The position numbers and the translations under genes were made by a program. From contig NZ_QPMJ01000003.1 in NCBI RefSeq assembly GCF_003369835.1, positions 124,001 through 188,000 of the forward strand: a stretch of DNA of 64,000 nucleotides, read 5' to 3'. Positions 7,933 through 17,684 of this stretch are shown piece after piece. The DNA comes from Halorussus rarus (GTDB lineage Archaea > Halobacteriota > Halobacteria > Halobacteriales > Haladaptataceae). The notes under the pieces were generated by a model. The model was given only the letters and a program-made list of their open reading frames with translations, did not search any database and had not been told where the DNA came from. Position 1 is the stretch's first letter; each line of letters starts with the position of its first letter.

Positions 7933-8325
7933 TCACCCGTAGAGGAGCTGCTCGGCCTGCGTCCGGCGCCGGTCGAGGTCGAAGCCCGGTTCGACCTCCG
8001 GCTCCGCGTCGAGGCGGTCGAGCACCAGCAGTGGGTCGGTCCCGCCGCGCTCGACGCGCTCCAGCAGGGCCTCGAGTTCGCTCCGGTAGAGCGCCAGCGA
8101 GTCGAGCAGTCCGACCGCGAGCGCCATCGCCGCGCCGGTCTCCCCGTCCGGGAACGCGTCGCTGATGGCCGCGAAGTCGGATTCGTCGGAGCCATTCTCT
8201 GAGGGTTCGAGCGACAGACACCGGGTGCAGACCGCCGCGAACTCGCTCTCCTCGGGCAGGTGCTCGCGCAGGTCCGCTGGCACTCGGAAGGTCACTTGGT
8301 CGCCGCCGCACTCGGGACAGGACAT
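7933..8325 (-). CDS. zinc-finger-type haloarchaeal protein (DUF6276-like)
   Basis: This 130-residue protein starts MSCPECGGDQVTFRVP and has a second cysteine pair, AVCTRCLSLEP, near residue 33, together forming a likely zinc ribbon. The rest is an acidic helical region (TGAAMALAVGLLDSLALY, RSELEALLERVERGGTDPLL). This fits haloarchaeal DUF6276 proteins. A role in nucleic-acid or protein binding is inferred only from the zinc ribbon. Confidence 0.75.
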   Translation of the reverse strand: MSCPECGGDQVTFRVPADLREHLPEESEFAAVCTRCLSLEPSENGSDESDFAAISDAFPDGETGAAMALAVGLLDSLALYRSELEALLERVERGGTDPLLVLDRLDAEPEVEPGFDLDRRRTQAEQLLYG

Positions 8326-8398
8326 ATCCGGGGTTGGTCGGCGGCGGTGAAAAGCGTAGGTGGACGCGGTGGCGGTGCGGTCTCCGTAGTTCTACTGC

Positions 8399-8538
8399 CA
8401 GCGAACGAACGTGAGCGAGCAGGCCAAGCGACGACCGGAGTGAAACGGAGGGAGGAGCGCAGGCTTTTCATCAACGTTTTGCCAGTGAGGGAGGCCGAGA
8501 GCAACTTGCTCTCGGCCGACCGAGCGCAGCAAAAGGTT
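8399..8538 (+). repeat. hairpin-forming intergenic repeat, copy 2
   Basis: The copy starts with cagcgaacgaacgtgagcga, continues with a spacer and aacgttttgc, then a strong central hairpin (ggccgagagcaa / ttgctctcggcc, one-base loop, 8493-8517), and ends gcaaaaggtt. The outer arms pair nine of ten positions. Compared with the other copies, the TTTTAC/GTAAAA stem is TTTTGC/GCAAAA here, a compensatory change. It abuts the stop codon of atpD in the opposite orientation. Confidence 0.75.
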
Positions 8539-8539
8539 G

Positions 8540-9238
8540 TTAGTCGTCCGCGGCGACGGTCTCGGCTTCCTCGGCGGCCTCGGCCTGGGCGGCCTCGCGC
8601 TCCTCTTTCTCCTCCTCCTCCTTCTTGGCCTTGATCTTCTTGAGGCGGAAGATCTCCTCGCGCTCCTGCTCCTCGAGCTTCTGCTCGATGTACTCCTGGT
8701 TCTCCTTGAGCTCGGGCAGCAGCTTGAACTCCAGCGCGTTCACGCGGCGCTTGGTGGTCTCGATTTCGGTCAGCATCTTCTTCATCGCGGTCTCGACCTC
8801 CGCGGCGAGGATGATGCTCTCGAGCAGTTCCTCGTAGGCCTCGGCGGCCTCGTCGATGCGGGCGCTGGTGCCGAGCACGCCGTACCCGCGCTCGTCGAGG
8901 CCCTTCTTGACCTTGCTGGACTCGATCTGGGGCACGACGACGCCCATGATGTTCTTCGATTCGGTGGTGATCTCGGGGTGCTCCTCGAGGGCGGCCGCCG
9001 CCCCGCGGACCGCCACGTCGCCCTCCATCGCCCGGGCCATGTTTATCTTCTGCTGGGCGACCTCGTAGTTGTCCTCCAGCCCCGCCCGCACGTCCTGGGC
9101 CTGGTCGAGGATGTCCATGAACTCCATGATGAGGCCGTCGCGCTTCTGCTCCAGCGTGTCGTGGCCCCGCTCGGACAGCTCGATGCGGTCCTCGATCTGC
9201 ATCAAGTTCTTCCGGGTGGGCTTGACGTCGTTGGCCAT
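8540..9238 (-). CDS. atpD: A-type ATP synthase subunit D
   Basis: Subunit D is the central rotor stalk that links A3B3 catalysis to the c-ring. The 232-residue protein starts [20 protein letters not shown] and is a long two-stranded coiled coil with the family pattern LKQKRDGL-like ([12 protein letters not shown]) and [16 protein letters not shown]. The C-terminus is a highly charged Lys/Glu tail. It is the last gene of the operon, separated from atpB by 248 bp. On the minus strand a TATA-like gtaaaaggttaacc lies about 35 bp before the ATG, so it may also have its own promoter. Confidence 0.95.
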   Translation of the reverse strand: MANDVKPTRKNLMQIEDRIELSERGHDTLEQKRDGLIMEFMDILDQAQDVRAGLEDNYEVAQQKINMARAMEGDVAVRGAAAALEEHPEITTESKNIMGVVVPQIESSKVKKGLDERGYGVLGTSARIDEAAEAYEELLESIILAAEVETAMKKMLTEIETTKRRVNALEFKLLPELKENQEYIEQKLEEQEREEIFRLKKIKAKKEEEEKEEREAAQAEAAEEAETVAADD

Positions 9239-9486
9239 CTTGGCAGATGCTTGTGGCTCGAGCGGGTTAACCTTTTACAGTCTGCGTGTCCCGCGCAGGC
9301 GCCGGATACCCCCGGCCTGGCCGGTAATCCCGGATTTATGCGATCCGGTTGCAGCCCGAACGAATCGACGGCTGGCGCCGCCGCTTGTCGGTCGGAGTCG
9401 TCCGGGAGAAAGGCGATTCTCGCAGTCGTTCGTCGGCGGCGACCGAGACCGCACCTGCGACCGAAAATCGGCGTCCGAGACGGCGG
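9239..9486. other. gap between atpB and atpD
   Basis: No protein-like frame or RNA gene is seen here. On the minus strand it holds a TATA-like sequence near 9265-9280 just before atpD, which suggests a secondary promoter inside the ATP synthase operon. Confidence 0.4.
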
Positions 9487-10914
9487 TCAGTCCGCCGCGA
9501 CTTCCTCGGCCGTCTCTTCCTCGGCGTCTTCGGGGTAGTACTTCTCGATGAGTTCCTCGTCGATGCGGTTGAGCTCCTCCTTGGGGAACATCCCGAGCAG
9601 GTCCCAGCCGATGTCGAGGGTGTCGTCGATGTCGCGGTTGGTGTTGAACCCCTGGTCGACGAACTCCTCCTCGAACCGGTCGGCGAAGTCGAGGTACTGG
9701 TTGTCGCGCTCCGAGAGGGCCTCGCGGCCGACGATGTTCACGAGGTCGCGCAGGTCCTCGCCCTCCGCGTACGCGGCGTACATCTGGTCGGAGACGTCGC
9801 CGTGGTCCTCGCGGGTCAGCCCCTCGCCGATACCGTCGTCCATCAGGCGCGAGAGGCTCGGCAGGACGTTGATCGGCGGGGTGACGCCCTGGGAGTTGAG
9901 GTCGCGGTCGATGTAGATCTGTCCCTCGGTGATGTACCCGGTCAGGTCCGGAATCGGGTGGGTGTCGTCGTCGCCGGGCATCGTGAGGATGGGGATCTGG
10001 GTGACCGACCCCTCGCGGCCCTCGATGCGGCCCGCACGCTCGTAGAGCTGAGCGAGGTCGGTGTACATGTACCCGGGGTACCCCCGGCGGCCCGGCACCT
10101 CTTCACGCGCGGCGCCGATCTCGCGCAGGGCCTCGCAGTAGTTGGTCATGTCCGTAAGGATGACCAGCACGTGGTAGCCCTTGTCGAACGCGAGGTACTC
10201 GGCGGTGGTGAGCGCGAGCCGCGGCGTGACCGTCCGCTCGACCGCGGGGTCGTCCGCGAGGTTCATGAAGACGACCGAGCGCTCGAGCGCGCCCGTCCGC
10301 TCGAAGTCTTCCATGAACTCGTTGGCCTCCTCGGCCGTGATGCCCATCGCGCCGAAGACCACCGCGAACTCCGAGCCCTCGCCGTCCTCGCTCGCTTCCT
10401 CCTCCTCGGGCACGGTCGCCTGTCGCGCGATCTGGAGCGCGAGCTCGCTGTGTGGCAGCCCGGACCCGGAGAAGATGGGGAGCTTCTGCCCCCGGACCAG
10501 CGTGTTCATGCCGTCGATGGCCGAGACGCCGGTCTGGATGAACTCCTCGGGGTACTCGCGGGCGGTCGGGTTGATGGCCGCGCCGACGATGTCGCGTCGG
10601 TCGTCCGGGACGATCTCCGGGCCGCCGTCGATGGGGTTGCCGGAACCGTCGAGGACGCGTCCGAGCAGGTCCTCGGTGACGGGCATCTTCATCGTCTCGC
10701 CCAGGAACCGGACCGAGCTCTTGGTGTCGATACCTTCGGTCCCCTCGAACACCTGAATCGAGACGAGCCCGTCGCTCGACTCGAGGACCTGTCCGCGCTT
10801 GGTGTCGCCGTTCGGCGTCTCGATCTCGACGATCTCGTCGTAGCCGATGGGCTCGTCGACCTCGGCGAACACCAGCGGACCGCTGATCTCCGTGATGGTT
10901 TGGTACTCTTTCAT
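9487..10914 (-). CDS. atpB: A-type ATP synthase subunit B (non-catalytic, regulatory)
   Basis: This 475-residue subunit alternates with subunit A in the A3B3 head and carries a non-catalytic nucleotide site. It begins [20 protein letters not shown]. Recognisable segments include [15 protein letters not shown]-type sequence (here [20 protein letters not shown]), the degenerate P-loop region [20 protein letters not shown], and [23 protein letters not shown]. There is no intein. The stop lies 4 bp after the end of atpA in operon order. Confidence 0.97.
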   Translation of the reverse strand: MKEYQTITEISGPLVFAEVDEPIGYDEIVEIETPNGDTKRGQVLESSDGLVSIQVFEGTEGIDTKSSVRFLGETMKMPVTEDLLGRVLDGSGNPIDGGPEIVPDDRRDIVGAAINPTAREYPEEFIQTGVSAIDGMNTLVRGQKLPIFSGSGLPHSELALQIARQATVPEEEEASEDGEGSEFAVVFGAMGITAEEANEFMEDFERTGALERSVVFMNLADDPAVERTVTPRLALTTAEYLAFDKGYHVLVILTDMTNYCEALREIGAAREEVPGRRGYPGYMYTDLAQLYERAGRIEGREGSVTQIPILTMPGDDDTHPIPDLTGYITEGQIYIDRDLNSQGVTPPINVLPSLSRLMDDGIGEGLTREDHGDVSDQMYAAYAEGEDLRDLVNIVGREALSERDNQYLDFADRFEEEFVDQGFNTNRDIDDTLDIGWDLLGMFPKEELNRIDEELIEKYYPEDAEEETAEEVAAD

Positions 10915-10918
10915 GGTT

Positions 10919-12685
10919 CTAGTAGAGCTCTCGAAGCTGCGATTTCATGTCGTCTTCGAGGTCGGCGACGAACTCGTCGGCCTCGTCGTCGGGCGTCGTC
11001 GCGATGCGGTTCAGGCGCGGCGCGGCGTCGATGGCGGTGATCTCCTCGACCGGGACGCCGGCGTCGAGCGCCTCGAACGCCTCGTCGTTGAACGTCCGGA
11101 TCGCCCCGAGGATGAGGTAGGACTTCTCGGGCGGACAGTTGGTGTCCACGTCGTGGAGCGCGTTCTGCTGGAGGAACGCCTCGCGGATGAAGCGGGCGAC
11201 TTCCAGCGTCAGCTGCTGGTCCTCCGGCAGCGCGTCCTTGCCGACGAGCTGGACGATCTCCTGGAGTTCGTCCTCCTCGTCGAGCACGTCGACCGCCCAC
11301 TGGCGCTGCTCGGGCCAGTCCTCGGCGACGTTCTCCTCGAACCACGGGTCGAGCTGGTCCTTGTACAGCGAGTACGACTCGTTCCAGTTGATGGCCGGGA
11401 AGTGGCGGCGCTCGGCCAGGTCGGCGTCGAGCGCCCAGAACGTCTTGACGATGCGCAGCGTGTTCTGGGTGACCGGCTCCGAGAAGTCGCCGCCGGGCGG
11501 GCTGACCGCGCCGACCACGGTGACCGACCCCTCGGTGTCGTTGATGTTCTCGAAGTAGCCGGCGCGCTCGTAGAACTCCGAGAGGCGCGCGGCCAGGTAC
11601 GCGGGGTAGCCCTCCTCGCCGGGCATCTCCTCGAGCCGCGAGGAGATCTCGCGCATGGCCTCGGCCCACCGCGAGGTGGAGTCGGCCATCAGCGCGACGT
11701 CGTACCCCATGTCGCGGTAGAACTCCGCGATGGTGATACCCGTGTACACGCAGGATTCGCGGGCCGCGACGGGCATGTTCGACGTGTTGGCGATGAGGCA
11801 GGTCCGGGACATCAGCGGCTTCCCGGTGACCGGGTCCTCCAGGTTCGGGAAGTCCTCGATGACCTCGGTCATCTCGTTGCCGCGCTCGCCGCAGCCGATG
11901 TAGACGACGATGTCGGCGTCGGCCCACTTGGCCAGCTGCTGCTGGGTCACGGTCTTGCCCGAGCCGAACGGGCCCGGAATCGCCGCGGTGCCGCCCTTCG
12001 CCAGGGGGAACAGGCCGTCCTGCACGCGCTGGCCGGTCACGAGCGGCGTCCGGGGCGTCTTCTTGTCGGCGGAGGGCCGGGCCTCGCGGACCGGCCACTC
12101 CTGGCGCATCGAGATCTCCTCGCCGTTCGCGAGTTCGACCACGGTGTCCTCGACGGTGTGGTTGCCGCTCTTGACCTCGACGACCTCGCCGCCCTCGGAG
12201 TCGGGCGGGACCATCACCTTGTGGTCGATGCTCTCGGTCTCGGGCACGATGCCGAGGATGTCGCCGGGTTCGACGTCGTCTCCGGGCTCGACCTCGGGGG
12301 TGAACTCCCAGGTCTTCTCGAGGTCGATGCCGGGCGCGTCGACCCCGCGGTCGAGGAACGCGCCCATCTTCTCCTCGAGGACCGTCAGCGGGCGCTGGAC
12401 GCCGTCGTAGATGGAGTCCAGCATGCCCGGGCCCAGGTCCACGGACAGGGGCTCGCCGGTGTTCTCGACCGGTTCGCCCGGCGCGACGTTCGAGGTCTCC
12501 TCGTAGACCTGTATCGTCGTCAGGTTGCCTTCGATCTCGATGACCTCGCCCATCAGCCCTTCCTCGCCGACGTACACCACGTCGTTCATCCGGGCGCCGA
12601 GGTCAGTGGCGGTCACGACCGGTCCACTCACGCTCTCGATGACGCCGTCCTCTCGAACCGCGTCGGAGTCAGTTGCTTGGCTCAT
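10919..12685 (-). CDS. atpA: A-type ATP synthase catalytic subunit A
   Basis: The catalytic subunit of the A1 head, 588 residues long. The N-terminal beta-barrel ([20 protein letters not shown]) is followed by the A-type non-homologous insert, the P-loop GPFGSGKT at residues 238-245, the GCGERGNEM segment, and [30 protein letters not shown] split over the Walker B region. The length is standard and no intein interrupts the P-loop, unlike some archaeal homologues. It overlaps atpF by 4 bp, so translation is coupled. Confidence 0.97.
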   Translation of the reverse strand: MSQATDSDAVREDGVIESVSGPVVTATDLGARMNDVVYVGEEGLMGEVIEIEGNLTTIQVYEETSNVAPGEPVENTGEPLSVDLGPGMLDSIYDGVQRPLTVLEEKMGAFLDRGVDAPGIDLEKTWEFTPEVEPGDDVEPGDILGIVPETESIDHKVMVPPDSEGGEVVEVKSGNHTVEDTVVELANGEEISMRQEWPVREARPSADKKTPRTPLVTGQRVQDGLFPLAKGGTAAIPGPFGSGKTVTQQQLAKWADADIVVYIGCGERGNEMTEVIEDFPNLEDPVTGKPLMSRTCLIANTSNMPVAARESCVYTGITIAEFYRDMGYDVALMADSTSRWAEAMREISSRLEEMPGEEGYPAYLAARLSEFYERAGYFENINDTEGSVTVVGAVSPPGGDFSEPVTQNTLRIVKTFWALDADLAERRHFPAINWNESYSLYKDQLDPWFEENVAEDWPEQRQWAVDVLDEEDELQEIVQLVGKDALPEDQQLTLEVARFIREAFLQQNALHDVDTNCPPEKSYLILGAIRTFNDEAFEALDAGVPVEEITAIDAAPRLNRIATTPDDEADEFVADLEDDMKSQLRELY

Positions 12686-13023
12686 TCGTTGTCACCTTGT
12701 TCGTCTTCGTCCATAAGGTCGATACCGATCGCACGCTTGATCTTGTCGCGCAGTCCGCCGCTCCCCGCGCCGCCGCCGATGGAGACCATCGTCGGCTCGA
12801 CGCTCGTCTCGACGTCCTGGCGGACCTGCCGGGAGAGGTGGTCGAGGTCCTCGTCGTGCATCACGACGATGCCGACGTCGTCGTCGTCGAGGACGCGGGA
12901 CACCGCGTCGTCGAGCTCCGTCTCCTTCTCGTCGTCCGGGACGTTCTCGAACTTCCGGACGCCGGCGAGCCGGAACCCGGTGGTGAACTCGGGACTGCCG
13001 ACGACTGCGATCTCCTGGCTCAT
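12682..13023 (-). CDS. atpF: A-type ATP synthase subunit F
   Basis: A 113-residue stalk subunit that sits with D in the central rotor. The start [20 protein letters not shown] is the standard Rossmann-like N-terminus, followed by [13 protein letters not shown] and a glycine-rich segment before the C-terminal helix ([14 protein letters not shown]). The ATG at 13023 overlaps the atpC stop by 4 bp and the gene overlaps atpA by 4 bp. Longer in-frame starts upstream lie inside atpC and are not used. Confidence 0.95.
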   Translation of the reverse strand: MSQEIAVVGSPEFTTGFRLAGVRKFENVPDDEKETELDDAVSRVLDDDDVGIVVMHDEDLDHLSRQVRQDVETSVEPTMVSIGGGAGSGGLRDKIKRAIGIDLMDEDEQGDNE

Positions 13024-14081
13024 AGCATCACCAGTTCGCTCTCTATCTCGTCCTCGCTCAGGCCGGCCTCGCGGCCGCGAGCGATGGCGCGGATGTTGTC
13101 GACTTCGCGCTCCTTTGCCAGCACGTACGCCAGCACCGGACAGACCGACAGCGGGAAGACGTGCGAGAGGTGGTCGGAGTACTCCAGCAGTGCAGCGTCT
13201 AGTGCGTGCTCGAACCCGATGAGGCTGTCGGCGCGCTCGAGCTCGTCGAGCGCCGCCGACAGGTCGTCGCCGTAGGTGCTCTCGCGGATGAACGCCGTCA
13301 GCTCGTCGACGCTGGTCGACAGCTGGCTCAGCTCCGACGCGCGGAACAGCGTCCCGCCCTCGATGAAGTAGTCGGCGGGGTCGAGGTCCGCGCCCGACCG
13401 CGCGATGCGCAGCGCGTTCCGGGCGTTCCGGAAGTCGATCTCGGCCTGGAGGAACTCGACGTACAGCTGGGTGGCCCGGTCGTCCGTCTCGGTGACGCCG
13501 GACATGAGCCCCTCGTAGTACGTGCGGTCGACCGCGTTCTCCAGCGGGATCAGCACGCCGGTCGCCTCGTAGTCGTCGTAGGCCGCCTCGAGCACCTCGC
13601 CGTACCGGGTGCGGTCGAGCAGTTCGACGGCGTCCTCGATGGTGCCGACCTCGGAGAGCCGGTCGAGGAAGTCGCGGTCGAGCTCGCCGGCGTAGATGAG
13701 GTCCTCCCGGATGTCCTCGGGCGCCGCATCGGAGTAGAGCCCCCGGACGACCGTCTTGACGTTCCACGCGTCGAACTTCCGGAGGTACCGGGCGATGAAC
13801 TCGTACAGCCGGCCGTCGGCCCACCGGAGCAGGTCGTTGAAGTGCTTGGCGAGGTTGCGGTTGAGCGCGTGCTCGATGAGGTCCACGCCGTCGTACCGGG
13901 AGCCGAGCGCGTTGATCTCGGTCTCGTACTCGGTCTCCTCCATGTACCGGGCGATCTCGCCCGGACCCATCCGGACGAGCTTCCGGTAGTCCTCGTCGTC
14001 GAACAGCGCCGCTCGCCGGGCCTGCACCCGGGCGGTGACGTACTCGTAGTTCGAGGCGCCCTCCGTCTCTCGTGCGGTCAT
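13020..14081 (-). CDS. atpC: A-type ATP synthase subunit C
   Basis: Subunit C (V-type subunit d/AC39 family) is the funnel-shaped connector between the central stalk and the c-ring. The 353-residue helical protein contains YEYVTARVQARRAALFDDED at the N-terminus, IARYLRKFDAWNVKTVVRGL in the middle and KEREVDNIRAIARGREAGLS near the end, all family features. It overlaps both neighbours by 4 bp, consistent with coupled translation along E-C-F-A. Confidence 0.96.
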   Translation of the reverse strand: MTARETEGASNYEYVTARVQARRAALFDDEDYRKLVRMGPGEIARYMEETEYETEINALGSRYDGVDLIEHALNRNLAKHFNDLLRWADGRLYEFIARYLRKFDAWNVKTVVRGLYSDAAPEDIREDLIYAGELDRDFLDRLSEVGTIEDAVELLDRTRYGEVLEAAYDDYEATGVLIPLENAVDRTYYEGLMSGVTETDDRATQLYVEFLQAEIDFRNARNALRIARSGADLDPADYFIEGGTLFRASELSQLSTSVDELTAFIRESTYGDDLSAALDELERADSLIGFEHALDAALLEYSDHLSHVFPLSVCPVLAYVLAKEREVDNIRAIARGREAGLSEDEIESELVML

Positions 14082-14659
14082 TGCTCGAAGAGCCGCTTGC
14101 TGATGTCCTGGAGGTTGTCCTCCCAGACCTCCTCCAGCACCGAGTCGAACGTGTTGTTCACGCGGAGCCGCGACTCCCGGCTCTCGACCACGACGCCGCC
14201 GAGGCAGTCGTACTCCCCGGCGTACTCGTAGTTGTCGTAGTCGCCCACGACGTCGGTCAGCAGCTCGTCGTCGTCGTCGCGACCGTAGACGCGCACGGTG
14301 TCGCCGTCGTCGAACTCCTCGCTGGCCGCGTCGAGCAGCGCCCGCGTCAGCTCCTCGCGCCGGTCGCCCTCGAGGCCCGCGATGCGCTCCTCGACGTCCG
14401 CGCGGACGTCCTGCAGCACGTTCCGGCGGGCCTCGAGCCGCTTCTGCTTGGCCTCCAGCTTGGCGCTGGAGAGCTTCTGCTCGCGCTCCTGGGCGATGGC
14501 CTGTTCGGTCTCCCGCTCTTGCTCCGCGAGTATCTCCTCGGCGTCGGCTTCGGCCTCGGAGAGGATCTCCTCCGCGCGCTCGTCGCCCTCGGAACGAATC
14601 TCCTTCGCGCGCTCGCGGGCCTCGTTTCGAATATCCTCAACTACCGTGTCCAGACTCAT
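14078..14659 (-). CDS. atpE: A-type ATP synthase subunit E
   Basis: The 193-residue subunit E pairs with subunit H to form the peripheral stators. Residues 1-105 are a continuous Ala/Glu/Arg coiled coil (IRNEARERAKEIRSEGDERA), followed by a globular C-terminal domain (GDYDNYEYAGEYDCLGGVVV, ESRLRVNNTFDSVLEEV). It overlaps atpC by 4 bp and lies 22 bp after atpK. Confidence 0.95.
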   Translation of the reverse strand: MSLDTVVEDIRNEARERAKEIRSEGDERAEEILSEAEADAEEILAEQERETEQAIAQEREQKLSSAKLEAKQKRLEARRNVLQDVRADVEERIAGLEGDRREELTRALLDAASEEFDDGDTVRVYGRDDDDELLTDVVGDYDNYEYAGEYDCLGGVVVESRESRLRVNNTFDSVLEEVWEDNLQDISKRLFEQ

Positions 14660-14681
14660 TGATGAAGAGGGGAAAGGGGGT

Positions 14682-14957
14682 CTATTGCGGGACCAGGAAC
14701 ACTGCCACCAGCGCCAGGATGACGAGTGTCTCGGGCAGGACCGTCAGGATGAGGCCCGTACCGAAGAGGCTCTCGTCCTCCGCGATGGCACCGACTGCGG
14801 CGCTCCCGATGCCGCGCTCCGCGTAGCCGGCACCGAGGGCCGCGAGACCGACCGCGATGGCGGCGGCGGCCTTGTTCGGGATGGCCGGGGCGGCGGCAGC
14901 GCCTTCCTGTGCGAGCAATGCGGCGTCGGCGAATGCAGGTGCGAGTGCTTCGATCAT
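14682..14957 (-). CDS. atpK: A-type ATP synthase subunit K (proteolipid, c subunit)
   Basis: A 91-residue proteolipid with an unusual hydrophobic N-terminal stretch followed by the two c-ring helices: AAAAIAVGLAALGAGYAERG (about 29-48) and GLILTVLPETLVILALVAVF (about 68-87). E76 in the LPET motif is the expected ion-binding carboxylate. The polar loop lies between the helices. It is separated from atpI by 175 bp, which is the widest gap in the front half of the operon. Confidence 0.95.
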   Translation of the reverse strand: MIEALAPAFADAALLAQEGAAAAPAIPNKAAAAIAVGLAALGAGYAERGIGSAAVGAIAEDESLFGTGLILTVLPETLVILALVAVFLVPQ

Positions 14958-15132
14958 GGTTTTACTGTGGCTCTCGTAACCGGACAGTCGTATTTCCCGC
15001 TACTGTGGTCATAAAGCTTCTCAAAAAAGTTCGGCAGACAGGCGGCACGAGTGCCGTAATCCCGGAATTGTGTCAGCCGGTGACACGGGTAACGAGGCCA
15101 AAAATGCGCTCGAACCGCGCCGAGAGGGCGGG
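14958..15132 (-). promoter_or_regulatory. atpI-atpK gap with hairpin, T-run and TATA-like site
   Basis: Read on the minus strand, this gap holds an inverted repeat (gtgtca/tgacac, 15070-15086), then a T6 run (15023-15028) and, directly after, a TATA-like gctttat (about 15011-15018). The site lies about 57 bp before atpK, giving a leader of roughly 30 nt. The arrangement could end part of the upstream transcripts and restart transcription for K, which is needed in many copies per ring. This is inference from sequence alone. Confidence 0.35.
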
Positions 15133-17337
15133 TCAGTCCCGCGTGGTGAACGTCCGGTCGTAGCCGAACGGCCGGTACTCCTCGCCGCCGCCCTCGTAGA
15201 ACTTCCCGAAGAACTCCACGTACTCGAGACGCACCGCCTGCAGCCCGGCGCTGGTGATACCGAGCGCCAGCACCAGCAGGTGGCCGAGCACGAGCACCAG
15301 GAGGCCGCCGATCAGGCCGCCGATGCCGGAGTGGACCAGCCCGGGGAACATGATGCTCGTGACCTCGTGGCCGTGGTACGAGTCGCCGACGTGGGGCATG
15401 TGGGTGAGCCCGAAGTGCCACGCGGCGTGGGTCCCTTCCCCGGTGACGTACACGCCGAAGAACAGGAGGTTGACCGCGAAGGCCATCCCCGCCTTGGCGA
15501 GCAGCACGGCGGCGATCCGGGTGTACGACAGCGCGTCCGAGAGGACGCTGAGGCTCTCGAGCGCGCCGATGACCACGCCGGGACCGCCGAAGTGCTTGAC
15601 CTCACCGGCCAGGTACAGCAGGAACCCGACGCCGCCGACGGCGAGGCCGATGGTCCCGACCGCGGGCGAGAAGCCCGAGAAGCCGAACGCGAACGGCGCG
15701 CCGTCGAAGACGGTGTACAGGAAGTTCGGCTTCGTCCCGCTGGCCTGGGTGCTGAAGATCCACGTCCAGATGCCGGCGAACAGCAGGACCCACGAGCCGC
15801 TCTCGAGCACGGCGTCGACCGGGTCGTGGCCAACTTCCTCGACGAAGCCGAAGATGTAGCCCACCGTCATGTGGAGCAGCCCGGCGAGCACCGAGACGGT
15901 CATCCACGACAGCGCGAAGTTGGTGTTGACCGGCTGGAGCCCCTTCTTGATGGGCGGTCCGCCGAAGCCGAGCGCACCCTCCCAGAAGTACGACGCGATC
16001 AGGTGCAGGCCGAAGACCTCGCCGTACAGGATGCCGAACAGCGTGGTGAAGCCGCCGGCCCACAGCGCGATGCCGCCGAGGCTCTTGAACGCCTTGCTGT
16101 CGAAGCTGCTGTACAGCCAGTAGCCGATGCCCATGTACAGCAGCCCGTACCCGAGGTCCCCGATCATGAACCCGAAGAACGCCGGGAACGTCAGGAACAG
16201 CACGACCGTCGGGTCGAACTCGAAGTACCTCGGCCGGTTGATGGTCTCGACCAGCAGCTCGAACGGCTTGAACGCGCCGGGGTTGTCCTGGATGACGGGC
16301 GGCTGGTCGTCGTCCATCGTGGTGCCGCCGTCCGCGGCGACCTCGTCGCCCGCGTGCTCGTCCTGGGACGCGGGCTCCTCGTGGCCGTGCGCCGGCCCGG
16401 CGTCGTAGGAGGCCCGCTCGAGCTCGTCGACCTCGACGCGGTCGCCCACGGCGTCGCCGAGCGCGGTCGCCAGCTCGGTGTAGCGGTCGCTCGGGATCCA
16501 GCCCTCCGCCACGAACGCGTTCTCGGTGGTGGCGAAGCTGAGCGGCGCCTCGGCCTTCTGGACGTCGATGCTCAGCTTCTCCTCGGCCGCCAGCAGGAAG
16601 CCGCCGGCGTCGAGCTTGACGTTCTGGAGCTCGTTCTCGACGCTGTCGAGCTTCGACTCGAGCTTCTGGCGCTCGTGGCGGAGCTCGTCGACGTAGTTCT
16701 CGGGGCTCCCCTCGGCGTCGGGGATTTCCAGCGACGCGAAGTCGACGCCGACCAGCACCTCGTCGAGCGCGTCCTCGTCGGCGTCGGCCGCGGGGTAGGC
16801 GAAGACGGCGACCGTACCGTCGGCGGCGAACGTCTCGAACGCCCGGATCTCGCCGGCCGACTCCAGTGCGCCCTCGATCTCCTCGGCGTCGCCCTCGCCG
16901 ACCGCGACCTGCAGGGTCTCGTAGCCCGACAGCAGGTCGAGGTCGATGCCGAGGTCGGCGAACGGTTCTACGGCGTCGAGTCGCTCCTCGACGTCGCGGA
17001 GGTCGTCCTCGAGCTCGCTCTGCCGGTCGTCGAGCTCGTTGACCTCATCGCGGACCGACGCGAGCTCCTCCTCGAGGGCCTCGTCGGTGACGATGCGGCT
17101 GGGGCCGGCGTCCTCCTCGTCGAGGTCGAGGATGCTCTCGAGCGACCGGACGGTGACGAGCTTCTCGGACGCCTCCTCGGCACCCTCGACGGGGTCGCCG
17201 GGCTCGAAGCCCTGCCAGGACCCGTCGTAGTTCGAGAGGTGGACCAGGTTCAGTTCGTGGACTGCCTCGATGACGTCGTCCATGACGGCGCGCGAGCCCG
17301 TCACGGACACCTTGCTCATTCGCTCAGGTCTGAGCAT
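15133..17337 (-). CDS. atpI: A-type ATP synthase subunit I (a subunit)
   Basis: This 734-residue protein is the stator membrane subunit that provides the ion half-channels. The cytoplasmic N-terminal half (MLRPERMSKVSVTGSRAVMD, then coiled coils) is followed by seven or eight hydrophobic segments in the C-terminal half. Conserved membrane motifs include FPAFFGFMIGDLGYGLLYM, LFGILYGEVFGLHL and LSYTRIAAVLLAKAGMAFAV with the essential Arg. The start overlaps the end of the H subunit gene by 14 bp. Confidence 0.95.
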   Translation of the reverse strand: MLRPERMSKVSVTGSRAVMDDVIEAVHELNLVHLSNYDGSWQGFEPGDPVEGAEEASEKLVTVRSLESILDLDEEDAGPSRIVTDEALEEELASVRDEVNELDDRQSELEDDLRDVEERLDAVEPFADLGIDLDLLSGYETLQVAVGEGDAEEIEGALESAGEIRAFETFAADGTVAVFAYPAADADEDALDEVLVGVDFASLEIPDAEGSPENYVDELRHERQKLESKLDSVENELQNVKLDAGGFLLAAEEKLSIDVQKAEAPLSFATTENAFVAEGWIPSDRYTELATALGDAVGDRVEVDELERASYDAGPAHGHEEPASQDEHAGDEVAADGGTTMDDDQPPVIQDNPGAFKPFELLVETINRPRYFEFDPTVVLFLTFPAFFGFMIGDLGYGLLYMGIGYWLYSSFDSKAFKSLGGIALWAGGFTTLFGILYGEVFGLHLIASYFWEGALGFGGPPIKKGLQPVNTNFALSWMTVSVLAGLLHMTVGYIFGFVEEVGHDPVDAVLESGSWVLLFAGIWTWIFSTQASGTKPNFLYTVFDGAPFAFGFSGFSPAVGTIGLAVGGVGFLLYLAGEVKHFGGPGVVIGALESLSVLSDALSYTRIAAVLLAKAGMAFAVNLLFFGVYVTGEGTHAAWHFGLTHMPHVGDSYHGHEVTSIMFPGLVHSGIGGLIGGLLVLVLGHLLVLALGITSAGLQAVRLEYVEFFGKFYEGGGEEYRPFGYDRTFTTRD

Positions 17338-17656
17338 GCACCGCCTCCTCGAACAGGTCCACCACGTAGTCGGTTACTTCCTCCTCGTTTTCGCGCGCCC
17401 GCGACTCGAGCGCCTCGCGCTCGTCCTCGCCCTCGGCGAGTATCTCCTCGCGCTCGGCCTCGATTTCCTCGCGGGCCTCGGCGAGACGCTCCTCGTGGAG
17501 GTCGGACGCCTCCTCCTCGGCGTTCCGGCGGATCTCCTCCGCCTCCTCCCGAGCGTCGGAGATGCGCTGCTCGCGCTCCTCCTCGGCCTCGGCGACGATG
17601 TCGTCGGCCTCTTGCTCGGCCTCCTTGATTCGTTCGAGAACCTCTGGCCTCGGCAT
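17324..17656 (-). CDS. ahaH: A-type ATP synthase subunit H (peripheral stalk)
   Basis: The 110-residue product is one long Glu/Ala/Arg coiled coil, MPRPEVLERIKEAEQEADDI through RAREENEEEVTDY-like sequence to EEAVHAQT. It forms the peripheral stalk with subunit E. The ATG at 17656 is chosen over an upstream in-frame ATG because the TATA box lies about 30 bp before it and would not transcribe a longer frame. It is the first gene of the operon. Confidence 0.92.
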   Translation of the reverse strand: MPRPEVLERIKEAEQEADDIVAEAEEEREQRISDAREEAEEIRRNAEEEASDLHEERLAEAREEIEAEREEILAEGEDEREALESRARENEEEVTDYVVDLFEEAVHAQT

Positions 17657-17684
17657 ACTAATCACGCGAAAGTTGCAGAACCGC

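Noticed and set aside
10919-12685. Possible intein in the catalytic ATP synthase subunit
   Set aside because: The P-loop region is continuous and the length is standard for an intein-free subunit.
10847-13222. 791-codon plus-strand frame opposite atpA and atpF
   Set aside because: The complementary strand carries atpA, atpF and atpC with all family motifs. This frame has the Val/Asp/Arg/Leu composition of an antisense shadow.
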